Under the pieces are notes generated by a model. It did no database searches. It saw only the letters and a program-made list of their open reading frames with translations, and had not been told where the DNA came from. Both the position numbers and the translations under genes were made by a program. Of a stretch of 64,000 nucleotides of DNA, positions 17,890 through 27,626 are shown piece by piece. The stretch is from Verrucomicrobiota bacterium (GTDB lineage Bacteria > Pseudomonadota > Gammaproteobacteria > Coxiellales > Coxiellaceae): NCBI GenBank assembly GCA_013287435.1, contig JABDDU010000005.1, forward strand, positions 1 through 64,000, given 5' to 3'. The stretch's first letter is position 1. Every line of letters starts with the position of its first letter.

Positions 17890-19779
17890 TCATACCGATA
17901 TCTTTTTTGAAAATTCATCAAGCGTCATAACCTTGGACGCCTCACTTCCACACTCACGAACCGAAACCATTTCACTTTCAACCTCGCGATCACCCACCAC
18001 TAACTGGTATGGCACGCGTGCAATCGTATGTTCGCGGATTTTAAAGCCAATCTTCTCATTTCTCAAGTCAGAAATGACGCGAAGCCCAAGATTTTGCAAT
18101 TTTTTTGTCATCTTGTCCACATATTCTGCTTGTCTATCAGTAATGTTCATAACAACTGCCTGCACCGGCGCTAACCAAACCGGAAAATGACCCGCGTAGT
18201 GTTCAATCAAGATTCCTAAAAAACGCTCAAATGTACCGATAATGGCACGATGTAGCATGATCGGCGGTTTTTTGTCGCCATTTTCATCGATGTAATGCGC
18301 TTCTAAACGCTCTGGCACAAAGAAATCAACTTGCATCGTACCGCATTGCCATGTTCTCCCCAAACAATCACGCAAATGAAATTCAATTTTCGGTCCATAA
18401 AACGCGCCTTCACCTGGCAAGCGGTCAAATTTTAATGATTTTGCATCAAGTGCATCTGCGAGCGCTTTTTCCGCCTTATCCCACATTGCATCACTACCAA
18501 CGCGTTTTTCAGGACGCAATGCCAATTTGTAAATAATATCGGTAAATCCAAAATCTTTATAAACACCGTGCAATTGATCAATAAACGCGGACACTTCTTC
18601 TTGAATGTGTGACTCGGTGCAAAAAATATGGCCGTCATCTTGCACAAATCCGCGCACGCGCATAATGCCATGCAATGTCCCCGACGGTTCATTACGATGA
18701 CAACAGCCAAATTCCGCAAAACGAATCGGCAAATCACGATAGCTTTTGATGCCTTGTTTAAAGACTTGTACGTGACCAGGACAACTCATCGGTTTCACGG
18801 CATTGTCACGATTTTCAGATTCACACGTAAAAATACCCGCATCGAATTTGGACATGTGGCCTGATTTTTCCCACAAACTAACGTCCATTAATTGCGGCGT
18901 ATTAATTTCCTGATAACCACTTTTACGCAACACGTTGCGAATATAGTCACGCATCACATTAATCATCGCCCAGCCATTGGGATGCCAAAAAACCATCCCA
19001 GGTGCTTCTTGCTGTAAATGAAATAAATCCATTTTCTTCGCAATTTCACGATGATCGCGTTTTTTTGCTTCTTCAATGCGATCTAAATAGTCTTTTAATT
19101 TTTTTTGATCGTTCCATGCAGTGCCGTAAATTCGCTGCAGCATTTCGTTTTTAGAATCCCCGCGCCAATAAGCACCCGCTAACTTTGTTAATTTAAATGC
19201 TTTTAATAAGCCTGTTCGTGGCACATGCGGGCCACGACATAAATCGACAAAATCATCTTGTTCGTAAATCGTGAGTGTTTCATTCACAGGAATATCACGA
19301 ATAATTTGTACTTTATAATGCTCGCCCATTTTTTCAAATAATGTAATGGCGTCATCACGTGAAATTTTTTTGCGTGTCACGGGCGAATTTTTTTTCGCAA
19401 GCTCTGTCATCTTTTTTTCAATTTCAATTAAATCTTCCGGCGTAAACGGTCTGCCAAATGCAAAATCATAATAAAAACCGTCTTCAATCACAGGGCCAAT
19501 CGTTACTTGTGCTGTGGGAAATAAAGATTTGACGGCGTGGGCCAATAAATGCGCTGATGAGTGACGAATAATTTCTAATGCTGCCTCATCACGATCCGTA
19601 ATTAATTTTACAGTGGCATCGTTTTCAATCGGCAAAAATGCATCGACCAATTGATCATTCACCATCGCTGCAACCGTTGCTTTTGCTAAATTGGGACTGA
19701 TCGATTCAGCAACTTGTAAAGCTGTGATGGAATTGTCAAACGTCTTTTTAGATCCATCTGGTAATGTGATTTGTAACAT
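17890..19779 (-). CDS. thrS: Threonine-tRNA ligase
   Basis: 629 residues. N-terminal TGS domain (residues 1-60), the editing domain with [14 protein letters not shown] (HxxxH) and the zinc-site region, then the class II core: [29 protein letters not shown] and [16 protein letters not shown], and the C-terminal anticodon-binding domain. First gene of the thrS-infC-rpmI-rplT-pheST-ihfA cluster. Upstream (about 19810-19870), GGGTTG-AGTA-CAACCC on the minus strand could form a short leader hairpin. Confidence 0.97.
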   Translation of the reverse strand: MLQITLPDGSKKTFDNSITALQVAESISPNLAKATVAAMVNDQLVDAFLPIENDATVKLITDRDEAALEIIRHSSAHLLAHAVKSLFPTAQVTIGPVIEDGFYYDFAFGRPFTPEDLIEIEKKMTELAKKNSPVTRKKISRDDAITLFEKMGEHYKVQIIRDIPVNETLTIYEQDDFVDLCRGPHVPRTGLLKAFKLTKLAGAYWRGDSKNEMLQRIYGTAWNDQKKLKDYLDRIEEAKKRDHREIAKKMDLFHLQQEAPGMVFWHPNGWAMINVMRDYIRNVLRKSGYQEINTPQLMDVSLWEKSGHMSKFDAGIFTCESENRDNAVKPMSCPGHVQVFKQGIKSYRDLPIRFAEFGCCHRNEPSGTLHGIMRVRGFVQDDGHIFCTESHIQEEVSAFIDQLHGVYKDFGFTDIIYKLALRPEKRVGSDAMWDKAEKALADALDAKSLKFDRLPGEGAFYGPKIEFHLRDCLGRTWQCGTMQVDFFVPERLEAHYIDENGDKKPPIMLHRAIIGTFERFLGILIEHYAGHFPVWLAPVQAVVMNITDRQAEYVDKMTKKLQNLGLRVISDLRNEKIGFKIREHTIARVPYQLVVGDREVESEMVSVRECGSEASKVMTLDEFSKKISV

Positions 19780-19870
19780 AATTCATCCCAAAATAAAAAG
19801 GAGGACGGAGTCGCGCGTGAAGGGTTGTACTCAACCCGTAACAAGCGTAATACAATAGCAACTTTCCTTA

Positions 19871-19944
19871 TAGGCATGACTGGACTCGAACCAGCGACCC
19901 CCACCATGTCAAGGTGATACTCTAACCAACTGAGCTACATGCCT
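19871..19944 (-). tRNA. tRNA-Val (anticodon GAC)
   Basis: Minus-strand cloverleaf: acceptor AGGCATG pairs with CATGCCT, D-arm AGCTCAGTTGGTTAGAG, anticodon arm with loop TTGACAT (anticodon GAC, reading GUC/GUU), and T-arm GCTGGTTCGAGTCCAGT. The 3' CCA is not encoded. It lies about 90 bp upstream of thrS in the same direction. Confidence 0.95.
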
Positions 19945-20019
19945 TCGGAACAAGAAGATCGCAAAAGATATCACCCTGCCATTGATTTCGCAATACAGGG
20001 TTTTCAGTGACTATACGAA

Positions 20020-20211
20020 TTAACAGCACGTCATATCATGCCCACAACACGTCGGCGATTTGATTTTGCCGCATTTTTTAGGGCATTCGCAGACTTGCAC
20101 TTCTTTGCCTTGCTTGTCTTTGATAGTGCTATGCTGCAACGTCGCGCCGCATTTTGCACAGGCCATTCCTTTCACACCCATGCCACATTGTTTACATTCG
20201 TAGTGAGACAT
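20020..20211 (-). CDS. Small cysteine-rich, probably zinc-binding protein
   Basis: 63 residues with 12 Cys, in CxxC-type pairs: YECKQCGMG, MACAKCGATL, VCECPKKCG and the tail PTCCGHDMTCC. The first two pairs look like a zinc ribbon. A ribosome site (AAGGAG) precedes the ATG. I do not recognise a named family. It is divergent from the acetoacetyl-CoA ligase gene, with about 80 bp between them. Confidence 0.72.
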   Translation of the reverse strand: MSHYECKQCGMGVKGMACAKCGATLQHSTIKDKQGKEVQVCECPKKCGKIKSPTCCGHDMTCC

Positions 20212-20291
20212 AAAAACTCCTTGTAAGATTAATACACTTCAATATTTTACGTGATAAAATCAAATAATATAATAGGTAGTAGAGCAATAAA

Positions 20292-22178
20292 ATGAGTGAC
20301 AAACCGCTTTGGCAACCTGATTTACACACCCTTCAAAACAGTCACATGACGCATTTTATCTTGTCAGTCAATCGTGAGTTAAATTTATCCTTAAAAAATT
20401 ACGATGAATTATATCAATGGTCCATTGACCAACCTGAATTATTTTGGAAAATAGTGTCAACATTTTCTGGGATTATTTTTTCGCAAAAGCCAACAAAAAT
20501 CATGCACTCAGAAAAGGAAATCTGGAAAACAAAATGGTTTGTCGATGCGAAATTAAATTTTGCAGAAAATTGTTTATGGCGACGTGATGATCATATTGCC
20601 CTACTTTATGCGAATGAAAAGGGTGAACGTAAAAAAATTTCTTATCGTGAATTATTTTTTGCTGTTGCCAATTTAGCGGAAAACTTAAAATCGGTGGGAT
20701 TAAAATCCGGCGATCGCGTCGCAGGATTTGTTACCAATCGAATGGAAACCGTCATTGCCATGCTGGCATCAGCATCACTCGGTGCGATTTGGACGGCCTG
20801 TGGCCCCGAGTTTGGTTTTGATGCATTAATTGAGCGTTTTTCGCAGAGTGAGCCCACTGTTTTATTTGTTGTTTCCGAACATCAATTTGGTGGAAAAAAA
20901 TTTTTTCATGCTGAAACAATTAAAAAATTAAAAAATAATTTACCCAGCGTTAAAGAAATAATTAATTTAAATAACATAAAAACCGCTCACACCCACACTC
21001 ACACCCACACTCCCACTGCATTTAACCACCCACTCTACATTCTCTATTCCTCCGGCACCACCGGAAAACCCAAATGTATCGTTCACGGCGCTGGTAATAT
21101 TTTAATTCAACATAAAAAAGAATTAATGCTGCATACGGATTTACATCAAGAGGATATTTTATTTTTTTACACCACGTGCAGTTGGATGATGTGGCATTGG
21201 ATGATCAGCGGATTAAGTGTCGGTGCAACACTCGTTTTATACGACGGATCACCATTTTATCCTGCAAATACAGCATTATTTGACTTAATAGATGAATTTA
21301 ATATTTCCATTTTTGGTTGTGGTGCAAAAATAATTGAAAGTTATTTAAAAAATAATTTGATGCCGAGACAATCACATCAATTAAAAAAATTAAAAACGAT
21401 TTTAACCACTGGCTCACCGTTAATAAAAGAAAGTTTTGAGTATATTTATCGCGATGTGAAAAATAATGTGCGCGTGTCATCCATTTCTGGTGGCAGTGAT
21501 ATTGTCTCTTGTTTTGCGTTGGGAAATCCATTATTACCGGTTTATGCGGAAGAATTACAATGTCGCGGATTGGGTATGACAGTAGAAATTTTTGATGAAT
21601 CAGGAAATGCAATCATCAATCAACCCGGCGAACTTGTTTGCACACAAGCGTTTCCCGCCATGCCGATTTATTTTTGGAATGATCCCACTGGCGAAAAATA
21701 TTTTCATGCCTATTTTGACCACTTTAAAAATGTGTGGACGCATGGCGATTACGCCAAATTAACGTCACATAACGGAATAATCATATATGGACGATCTGAC
21801 GCAACCTTAAATCCCGGTGGTGTTCGTATTGGTACTGCCGATATTTATAAACAGGTGTTAAAAATACCGGATGTGATAGATTGTCTTGCTGCTGGCAAAC
21901 ACCATCATGGCGATGAAGATATTTATTTGTTTGTGCAATTAAAAAATAACATGATATTAACTGAACAATTAATCTCAGAAATCAAAAAAAGCATTCGCGA
22001 TAACACCACGCCGTTTCATGTTCCGAAAAAAATAATTCAAGTCACTGATATTCCCAAAACCATGAATGGAAAAACCATGGAAATCGCAGTAAAAAATATT
22101 ATTAATGGACGTAAAGTTAAAAATCTGGAAGCGCTATCAAATCCGGAATGTCTGAAACAGTTCATGAATCCCATTTGA
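20292..22178 (+). CDS. Acetoacetate-CoA ligase (acetoacetyl-CoA synthetase)
   Basis: 628 residues of the acyl-adenylate family. The N-terminus PLWQPDLHTLQNSHMTHF is typical of acetoacetyl-CoA synthetases; the ATP-binding P-loop is YSSGTTGKPKCIVHG (around residue 255), the hinge region includes YGRSDATLNPGGVRIG, and the C-terminal catalytic Lys lies in TMNGKTMEIAVK. It activates acetoacetate for ketone-body use or polyhydroxybutyrate/sterol metabolism. Just before the P-loop the protein has four His-Thr pairs encoded by the CTCACA-type repeat (20987-21017), apparently tolerated in a surface linker. Confidence 0.92.
   Translation: MSDKPLWQPDLHTLQNSHMTHFILSVNRELNLSLKNYDELYQWSIDQPELFWKIVSTFSGIIFSQKPTKIMHSEKEIWKTKWFVDAKLNFAENCLWRRDDHIALLYANEKGERKKISYRELFFAVANLAENLKSVGLKSGDRVAGFVTNRMETVIAMLASASLGAIWTACGPEFGFDALIERFSQSEPTVLFVVSEHQFGGKKFFHAETIKKLKNNLPSVKEIINLNNIKTAHTHTHTHTPTAFNHPLYILYSSGTTGKPKCIVHGAGNILIQHKKELMLHTDLHQEDILFFYTTCSWMMWHWMISGLSVGATLVLYDGSPFYPANTALFDLIDEFNISIFGCGAKIIESYLKNNLMPRQSHQLKKLKTILTTGSPLIKESFEYIYRDVKNNVRVSSISGGSDIVSCFALGNPLLPVYAEELQCRGLGMTVEIFDESGNAIINQPGELVCTQAFPAMPIYFWNDPTGEKYFHAYFDHFKNVWTHGDYAKLTSHNGIIIYGRSDATLNPGGVRIGTADIYKQVLKIPDVIDCLAAGKHHHGDEDIYLFVQLKNNMILTEQLISEIKKSIRDNTTPFHVPKKIIQVTDIPKTMNGKTMEIAVKNIINGRKVKNLEALSNPECLKQFMNPI
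20987..21017. repeat. CACACC/CACACT repeat inside the acetoacetate-CoA ligase gene
   Basis: An uninterrupted tract of alternating CACACC and CACACT units encodes HTHTHTHTP in frame, between the conserved N-terminal domain and the ATP-binding P-loop. It is the same motif family that occurs at gene junctions elsewhere in the window. Confidence 0.9.
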
Positions 22179-22203
22179 TTTCTACGGATATAAATATTTA
22201 AAA

Positions 22204-22385
22204 TTAGTAACAGCTCAGGTACCCACGTCTGAATAACTAAAACGTTTGATTTTGAGATGATTTTTTGTGATAAATTGAGTTGAAAGCGCAGGTGTACTTG
22301 TTTGTACATCGAGCATTTCAACGAGATTTATCACGAAAAAGCACCCAAAATCAACGTTTCCATCTACGGAGTGATCTGTTACTAA
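22204..22385. repeat. 182-bp palindromic element with terminal inverted repeats (family P1)
   Basis: Ends TTAGTAACAGCTCA (22204-22217) and TGATCTGTTACTAA (22372-22385) are near-perfect inverted repeats (13 of 14). The interior is a long imperfect hairpin: AAACGTTTGATTTTG pairs with CAAAATCAACGTTT, TGTGATAAAT with ATTTATCAC, and GGTGTAC with GTACA around a TTGTTT loop. No coding capacity. It resembles a MITE or Rickettsia-type palindromic element. Its right end truncates a brnA relic, and a short relative is at 38128-38198. Confidence 0.8.
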
Positions 22386-22386
22386 A

Positions 22387-22506
22387 ATTACTGTGCGCTA
22401 TAGTCCTGACGTAGTAAACTATTTCAAATCAACCGGTGAAGGTTGGCAAACCAAAATGGATAATGCGCTTAAAGAATGGATTAAAAAACACAAAAGAGCG
22501 GCGTAA
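22387..22506 (+). pseudogene. brnA: brnA antitoxin, 5'-truncated relic
   Basis: The frame ending at TAA 22504-22506 encodes ITVRYSPDVVNYFKSTGEGW, then QTKMDNALKEWIKKHKRAA, the conserved C-terminal ribbon-helix-helix-like region of BrnA antitoxins (GxGWQT...NxALxEW). The frame has no start: upstream it runs into the right end of the palindromic element and a TGA inside it. No brnT toxin is seen nearby. The gene was most likely broken by insertion of, or a deletion next to, the element. Confidence 0.75.
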
Positions 22507-22507
22507 C

Positions 22508-22945
22508 ATGAAAAAATTATTTTATATGCTTTTTGCAATCTTTATCACAACTGCTGCGCTGGCAGCAAAAGTCACACCTATTAAAGCAACCTATCTTAAC
22601 ATTAAAGTTGGCGGCATCAGTTCAAAACCACCCTCTAATCCATCCAATCCCGGTGTCGGTTATTACGCATTTCGCTTGGTAATTTATAGCCCATCGTCTC
22701 CACCCGATAAAGAACAGGGATATGGAATTCCAACGACTCTGGGCGTTGGATTTATCAATCGTTATCTGCATGATGCTATTTATGGAACACCTCCCTACAG
22801 TTATTTTGAATTTGGTTATTACAATTTCCAAACACAAAACACAACTTGGTTCCCCGCAACTTGTACCATTACAATGAACCATAGCGGAACAATTAATGTA
22901 GTCATTACATCAACCAATTGCTCTTATACTTACAAATCAAGCTAA
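22508..22945 (+). CDS. Secreted protein of unknown function
   Basis: 145 residues starting at the ATG directly after the brnA relic stop. A clear signal peptide: MKKLFYMLFAIFITTAALAA with cleavage after ALA. The mature part is rich in Tyr, Pro, Ser and Thr, with two Cys near the end (CTITMNH, TNCSYTY) that could form a disulfide. No family recognised. It may be a periplasmic or extracellular protein. Confidence 0.65.
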   Translation: MKKLFYMLFAIFITTAALAAKVTPIKATYLNIKVGGISSKPPSNPSNPGVGYYAFRLVIYSPSSPPDKEQGYGIPTTLGVGFINRYLHDAIYGTPPYSYFEFGYYNFQTQNTTWFPATCTITMNHSGTINVVITSTNCSYTYKSS

Positions 22946-22947
22946 AA

Positions 22948-23154
22948 TTAAAAACTATGTTTTAGCGCCTGATAAAACTGACTCGAAGGAGTTGAATCCG
23001 CCTTTGTCGGTTTTGTCGGTTTTGTCGGTTTAAAAAATCTTGCTTGGCATTTTGTATCAGCACCCGCTCCCGATAACGCATCTAAAAAATTTCTGGTAAT
23101 AGTGACTTTTTCTTGTGGACGTGGTCTTCTTCTCTCCCAATCACTACGACCCAT
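22948..23154 (-). CDS. Small basic protein of unknown function
   Basis: 68 residues from the ATG at 23154, chosen because AAGGAG lies 7 bases upstream; an in-frame start 10 codons earlier lacks such a site. The sequence begins MGRSDWERRRPRPQEKVTIT and contains PTKPTKPTK, encoded by three 9-bp TTTGTCGGT units. Convergent with the secreted protein (2 bp between stops). No family recognised. Confidence 0.5.
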   Translation of the reverse strand: MGRSDWERRRPRPQEKVTITRNFLDALSGAGADTKCQARFFKPTKPTKPTKADSTPSSQFYQALKHSF

Positions 23155-23262
23155 ATCACTCTCCTTGTTTTTTCTAACAGACATTTGAGCTTAAACAACA
23201 ATCGGAAATTTTTCCAGTAAAGAAAGCGGATAGTTACACAATTTTCCGACTTTTTTATGATT

Positions 23263-23379
23263 TTATAAACCAGCGCGATTTAAAATAGCAGGTTGATATT
23301 GATTGTCATATACCAACAAACTTTTCTTATGATACGAAATATAAATTAATCCTGCGTCAATGAGCCATTGCTCTGCTTT
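23263..23379 (-). pseudogene. Possible DUF4143 ATPase fragment
   Basis: Immediately beyond the ispG stop, an open stretch reads [20 protein letters not shown] and continues to a TAA at 23263-23265, with no start codon. The phrase KAxxWLIDAGLIY is typical of the middle of AAA/DUF4143 ATPases, two intact copies of which are in this window. The match is by eye only and short. Other sequence in 23155-23262 is AT-rich without recognisable features. Confidence 0.35.
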
Positions 23380-24608
23380 TAGGATTCAATCCGTTTCTGA
23401 TACTTTGTTTCCACATATTTTTCAATCATCGCTTTGTATTGCGCAGTGATATTATCGCCACGCAACGTCGCGACTTTTTCGCCGTCCATAAAAACAGGAG
23501 CAATCGGTGCTTCGCCAGTGCCTGGCAAGCTTATGCCAATATTGGCATGTTTGCTTTCACCAGGCCCATTCACGACACAACCCATCACGGCCAATTGCAA
23601 ATTTTCAACACCGATATATTTTTTTCGCCACTGCGGCATTTTTTCGCGAATAAAAATATCGACGGATTCTGTTAATTCACGAAAAAAAGTGCTGGTGGTG
23701 CGACCACATCCAGGACAGGCGGTAATCATCGGCGAAAAAGAACGAATGCCGAGTGATTGTAAAATGTGTTGCGACACAATCACTTCTTTGTCGCGCAACG
23801 CATTCGGTTCGGGTGTTAATGAAGTACGAATCGTATCGCCAATGCCCTGTTGTAACAGTACACCGATACCAATGCTGGACGCGACAATGCCTTTCGATCC
23901 CATGCCTGCTTCTGTTAATCCCAAATGCAATGCATAATGACAACGTTCCGCGAGCATTTGATACACTTGAATTAAATCAGGCACGTTGCTCACTTTGCAT
24001 GAAAGCACTATTTTATCCGCAGATAATCCGCATTTTTCAGCAGCCTCAGCACTCGTTAATGCAGAAACAACCAATGCTTCACGCAACACCGCTTGAGATG
24101 ATTTTGGATTATTTGATTTTGCATTCTCATCCATCATGCGTGTGGCGAGTGATTTATCCAAACTCCCCCAATTCACGCCAATGCGAACGGGTTTGCGATA
24201 TTCAATCGCCGCTTGGATCATGATATTAAATTGATCATCTTTTTTTGAACCGAAACCAACGTTACCGGGATTAATGCGATATTTGGATAATGCTTTTGCG
24301 CAATCGGGAAATTCTTTTAATAAGCGATGACCGTTATAATGAAAATCGCCAACAATAGGAACGCCATCATAATTCGCTTTATTTAATTCCGCACGAATAA
24401 TGCTAACTTGTGCTGCAGCTTCTTCAGTATTCACAGTGATGCGCACCAATTCAGATCCCGCGTCCGCTAATAATTTAATTTGCTCAACGGTTTTTTTAGC
24501 ATCGGCTGTATCCGTATCCGTCATCGATTGCACAACAACCGGCGCGCCACCGCCAATCGTAAAATCGCCGACTTGTACAGCATGGGTTTTGTGTCGAATG
24601 GTATGCAT
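23379..24608 (-). CDS. ispG: 4-hydroxy-3-methylbut-2-enyl-diphosphate synthase (flavodoxin)
   Basis: Iron-sulfur enzyme of the MEP isoprenoid pathway. 409 residues. Cluster ligands are seen in [13 protein letters not shown] and [11 protein letters not shown]; the barrel includes [23 protein letters not shown] and [10 protein letters not shown]. The long C-terminus with [15 protein letters not shown] is typical. Single gene on the minus strand, divergent from the membrane protein at 24715. Confidence 0.97.
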   Translation of the reverse strand: MHTIRHKTHAVQVGDFTIGGGAPVVVQSMTDTDTADAKKTVEQIKLLADAGSELVRITVNTEEAAAQVSIIRAELNKANYDGVPIVGDFHYNGHRLLKEFPDCAKALSKYRINPGNVGFGSKKDDQFNIMIQAAIEYRKPVRIGVNWGSLDKSLATRMMDENAKSNNPKSSQAVLREALVVSALTSAEAAEKCGLSADKIVLSCKVSNVPDLIQVYQMLAERCHYALHLGLTEAGMGSKGIVASSIGIGVLLQQGIGDTIRTSLTPEPNALRDKEVIVSQHILQSLGIRSFSPMITACPGCGRTTSTFFRELTESVDIFIREKMPQWRKKYIGVENLQLAVMGCVVNGPGESKHANIGISLPGTGEAPIAPVFMDGEKVATLRGDNITAQYKAMIEKYVETKYQKRIES

Positions 24609-24714
24609 GATTTTTATGCCTTAAGAATAAGAAAGTGGTGGATTCTAGCACTGATTACTTCAAAACTGTTATTCTGTTAAAACGCCTAATAGATTAACTC
24701 ACTCAGGAGCGTCC

Positions 24715-25872
24715 ATGCAATCCACCCAAAAAATATCGATTTACCCTTTTTTGATTATTGGATTTGTGACGGGCACTTTGCTTGCACTGTTGGCAACACA
24801 TATTTCCCAGTTTGCCTACGGTGTTGTTCCCAATACCAAACAATATGCATTCATGCATATCCTATTTTATTGTTGGATTGGTTCATATGGTTATATGTTT
24901 TTGTTAGCCTATCCCGATGCGCAATCCCTGAAACGATTAATTTTCATCACACTGATTCCCAGTTTTATCTCAAGTTTGCCCAATTATTGGGAAAGCTATC
25001 ACACATTCGCACAAATGGCATTGATGTTTTCTTCCGCATACGCCTTAAATGTCTTTCATATGCATTATCAAAAACAGGGCTTTCAATTTTCTTATCAAAC
25101 ATTATTTTATGCGGTATGGGATTCGTTTGTGAAAATGTTTATTGCATTTTGTTTTTCGATTCTTTGCTGGATTATTCTATTTTTAGCGAGTGAGTTATTC
25201 TCATTGACAGGTGTAGTTTTTTTAAAAAATTTAATTCGCCACTCTTGGTTTGCTATTTTGAGCACATCTGTATTCACCAGTATTGGATTATACATCGCCA
25301 CAAAAACCAATAACGTGGTGCGTAACACCAGAATAGTGCTTATCACTATTTGTCGCTACTTACTGATACCGCTCGCGATTGTTAGTATTTTATTTGTGAT
25401 ATTTGCAATCGTGCTGGCCTATCAACATCACTTGCATTTTACGAGACAATATATTTTTTCATCAATCGCATTATTATCCGTGCTTTTTATCAATGGCGTC
25501 TATCAAGAAGGATCAATCGAACAACCCTATCCCATTTTTTTATTATGGATTTGCCGTGTTTTTCTATGGATTACACCGATTTTTCCCCTATTAGCACTCT
25601 ATGCGGCTTATTATCACAGCGACAACAACATTATGAGCAATGGATTTAACACAAATAATACGCCTTTCATTATTAATGCAGTGATATTGCTTGTTTACAC
25701 ACTTTGCTATGCGGTGATCGCAATACGACGACAAAAACCATGGTTAAAATCGATTGAACGGGTCAATGTTGCCTTGGGGATTTTCTTAATTTTTGCGACC
25801 TTGGTAACGACATACCCCGCATTTGTGAAGCACTTTCCGCAGCCGAAACCGCGTCACTTTATTGCCCATTAG
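24715..25872 (+). CDS. DUF4153-like polytopic membrane protein
   Basis: 385 residues with about ten to twelve hydrophobic segments. The middle part (FLKNLIRHSWFAILSTSVF, GLYIATKTNNVVRNTRIVL, then RYLLIPLAIVSILFVIFAI) has the pattern of DUF4153 membrane proteins, including the later INGVYQEG motif. Function of the family is unknown. A good ribosome site (CAGGAG) precedes the ATG. Confidence 0.6.
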   Translation: MQSTQKISIYPFLIIGFVTGTLLALLATHISQFAYGVVPNTKQYAFMHILFYCWIGSYGYMFLLAYPDAQSLKRLIFITLIPSFISSLPNYWESYHTFAQMALMFSSAYALNVFHMHYQKQGFQFSYQTLFYAVWDSFVKMFIAFCFSILCWIILFLASELFSLTGVVFLKNLIRHSWFAILSTSVFTSIGLYIATKTNNVVRNTRIVLITICRYLLIPLAIVSILFVIFAIVLAYQHHLHFTRQYIFSSIALLSVLFINGVYQEGSIEQPYPIFLLWICRVFLWITPIFPLLALYAAYYHSDNNIMSNGFNTNNTPFIINAVILLVYTLCYAVIAIRRQKPWLKSIERVNVALGIFLIFATLVTTYPAFVKHFPQPKPRHFIAH

Positions 25873-25922
25873 CCTTATTAAAAACTTGTGATATAATGGT
25901 GCTTAATACGTAGGGAAACGCC

Positions 25923-26741
25923 ATGTATAAAGATTTTTTTCAGCTAAAAGAAAATCCTTTTAACGTGACCGCAGACTCCAGTTTTTTTTTCGCGAGCACA
26001 TCTCACGCTGAAGCTTTTTCTCATCTTACTTTTGGTATTGAGCAGCGCAAAGGAATCATTGTGATCACCGGCGAAATCGGCACAGGAAAAACAACACTTT
26101 GTCGCACGTTATTGAGCGGGCTCAATCAAGAAGTAAAAACTGCCTTTATCTTAAATCCAAAATTTTCTGAAGAACAATTATTGCAAATGATTCTTCAAGA
26201 TCTTGGAATTACCGGTAATTTTAATAACAAATTGGAACTCGTCAGCGCATTAAATAATTTTTTATTGTCAGAATCAAGTAAAGGTAATAATGTCGTTATC
26301 ATTATTGATGAAGCACAAAATCTAACAATAGAGCAATTGGAAAATATTCGTCTGTTATCGAATATTGAAACTGAAAAAGAAAAATTGCTGCAAATTGTTT
26401 TGGTGGGGCAACCTGAATTAGAAAGGAAACTGCGATTACCAGAATTGCGACAACTGAATCAACGTGTCGTGGTGCGTTATCACGTTAAACCGCTGAATAA
26501 AAAAGAAATGCAGAGTTATATTTCGCATCGCTTAAAACTGGCGGCAAACAATCCCCACAGGGGACCGCAAGTCCACTTTACCCATGCTGCCATCGGCGCC
26601 ATTTATCGTCGCACACGAGGAAAACCACGCATGATTAATATTCTCTGTGATCGTGCTTTATTGTCAGGTTTTGTCAACGGCACTAACACCATTCGCTATC
26701 GCATGATTCGTCGGTGCGCAAAGGAGTTATTTTTAGCATGA
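25923..26741 (+). CDS. ExeA/GspA-like AAA ATPase
   Basis: 272 residues. The N-terminus YKDFFQLKENPFNVTADSSF is the ExeA/MshM hallmark; Walker A is GEIGTGKTTLC (around residue 47), Walker B VVIIIDEAQNL, with an arginine-rich sensor region (LRQLNQRVVVRYHV). In Aeromonas, ExeA with ExeB drives assembly of the type II secretin through the peptidoglycan. It overlaps the GspB-like gene by four bases (ATGA). No other type II secretion genes are in the window. It lacks the C-terminal membrane and peptidoglycan-binding part of full ExeA. Confidence 0.88.
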   Translation: MYKDFFQLKENPFNVTADSSFFFASTSHAEAFSHLTFGIEQRKGIIVITGEIGTGKTTLCRTLLSGLNQEVKTAFILNPKFSEEQLLQMILQDLGITGNFNNKLELVSALNNFLLSESSKGNNVVIIIDEAQNLTIEQLENIRLLSNIETEKEKLLQIVLVGQPELERKLRLPELRQLNQRVVVRYHVKPLNKKEMQSYISHRLKLAANNPHRGPQVHFTHAAIGAIYRRTRGKPRMINILCDRALLSGFVNGTNTIRYRMIRRCAKELFLA

Positions 26742-27280
26742 GCTTGATTGATGAAGCATTAAAGAAAACGCAATCTGCGTTGAAAAAACAAAACGCACGG
26801 GAAGTTTTTGCTTCGGAATCCATTATTCAGGCAGCGCAAACAACACAACCGTCAAGTTCAAAAACTACTTATCCCTATCAACAAAAAAGATTTTCTAGGC
26901 ATTCTTTTAAAATGCCTAAAATTTATCAATACGGGTTAATGGGTGTCCTAGCAACAACTACTTTATTGATGATTTTTTTTGAAATTCACGCACATTCCAC
27001 GGCGATCGAACAACGCTATACTCAATTTTATAAAGGAGTATTTTCGCATTTTTCATCTACACAGCCAGTAGCAAAACTAACACCGCTTGCAAAATTACCG
27101 CTCACACTCAACGGCATCATGAAAACAAAACATAAGAGCGCCGCACTAATTAATAACCAACTTTATCATGTAGGCGAAACGATAGACGGTTATCAAATTC
27201 AACAAATTCATTACGATCATGTCGTGCTAAAAGACACTATCAGCGGCAAAACAGAAATCCTGAAGCAGGATTTGGCGTAA
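26738..27280 (+). CDS. GspB-like protein (general secretion pathway / pilus assembly)
   Basis: 180 residues from the ATG overlapping the ExeA-like stop. MSLIDEALKKTQSALKK is the family's N-terminal cytoplasmic signature. One membrane segment at ~65-83 (YGLMGVLATTTLLMIFF), a linker, and a periplasmic C-terminal domain LPLTLNGIMKTKHKSAALI with VGETIDGYQI and the final VVLKDTISGKTEIL, like the GspB/PulB domain. Its partner is the overlapping ATPase. Confidence 0.82.
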   Translation: MSLIDEALKKTQSALKKQNAREVFASESIIQAAQTTQPSSSKTTYPYQQKRFSRHSFKMPKIYQYGLMGVLATTTLLMIFFEIHAHSTAIEQRYTQFYKGVFSHFSSTQPVAKLTPLAKLPLTLNGIMKTKHKSAALINNQLYHVGETIDGYQIQQIHYDHVVLKDTISGKTEILKQDLA

Positions 27281-27291
27281 CAAAAAATCCC

Positions 27292-27329
27292 ATCAAAACT
27301 GGACCTTCGAGGTTTATTCTAGTTTTGAT
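27292..27329. terminator. Hairpin after the GspB-like gene
   Basis: ATCAAAACT (27292-27300) and AGTTTTGAT (27321-27329) form a perfect 9-bp stem with a 20-base loop, 11 bp beyond the stop. No T-run follows, so termination is uncertain. Confidence 0.4.
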
Positions 27330-27451
27330 CGGTGAATAGTTACGATTTGGTGTAATATATCCTCCTGATTAATAATACTTTTCTTAAGCGTACAGATTCG
27401 ATATCATATCTCTGTTTTTAGCCATTTTTCACAACAAAAAGGAGTATTCGC

Positions 27452-27610
27452 GTGAAAAATCCCATTGATCCAACTGACGAAGTACTTTCTGTAGTCCGGA
27501 ATGTCGAGGATGAAAGCAATGTTGGCTGCCAAGTACGTCGTAAAATTGAAGATTATCTTGAACGTCGTCGATCTCAGGATGAGTTAGGCGAACTAGAGCT
27601 AGAGACGTGA
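27452..27610 (+). CDS. PA3496-family small protein
   Basis: 52 residues with a GTG start 7 bases after AAAAAGGAG. The sequence is acidic at both ends around a conserved basic helix, CQVRRKIEDYLERRRSQDEL, which matches the PA3496 family (a short protein reported to influence envelope integrity in pseudomonads). It was identified by hand translation. Confidence 0.72.
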   Translation: MKNPIDPTDEVLSVVRNVEDESNVGCQVRRKIEDYLERRRSQDELGELELET

Positions 27611-27626
27611 TATCACGTCTCTGCTG

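Noticed and set aside
22436-22507. N-terminal extension of the secreted protein
   Set aside because: Lies in another frame over the brnA relic; the signal peptide begins at the ATG at 22508.
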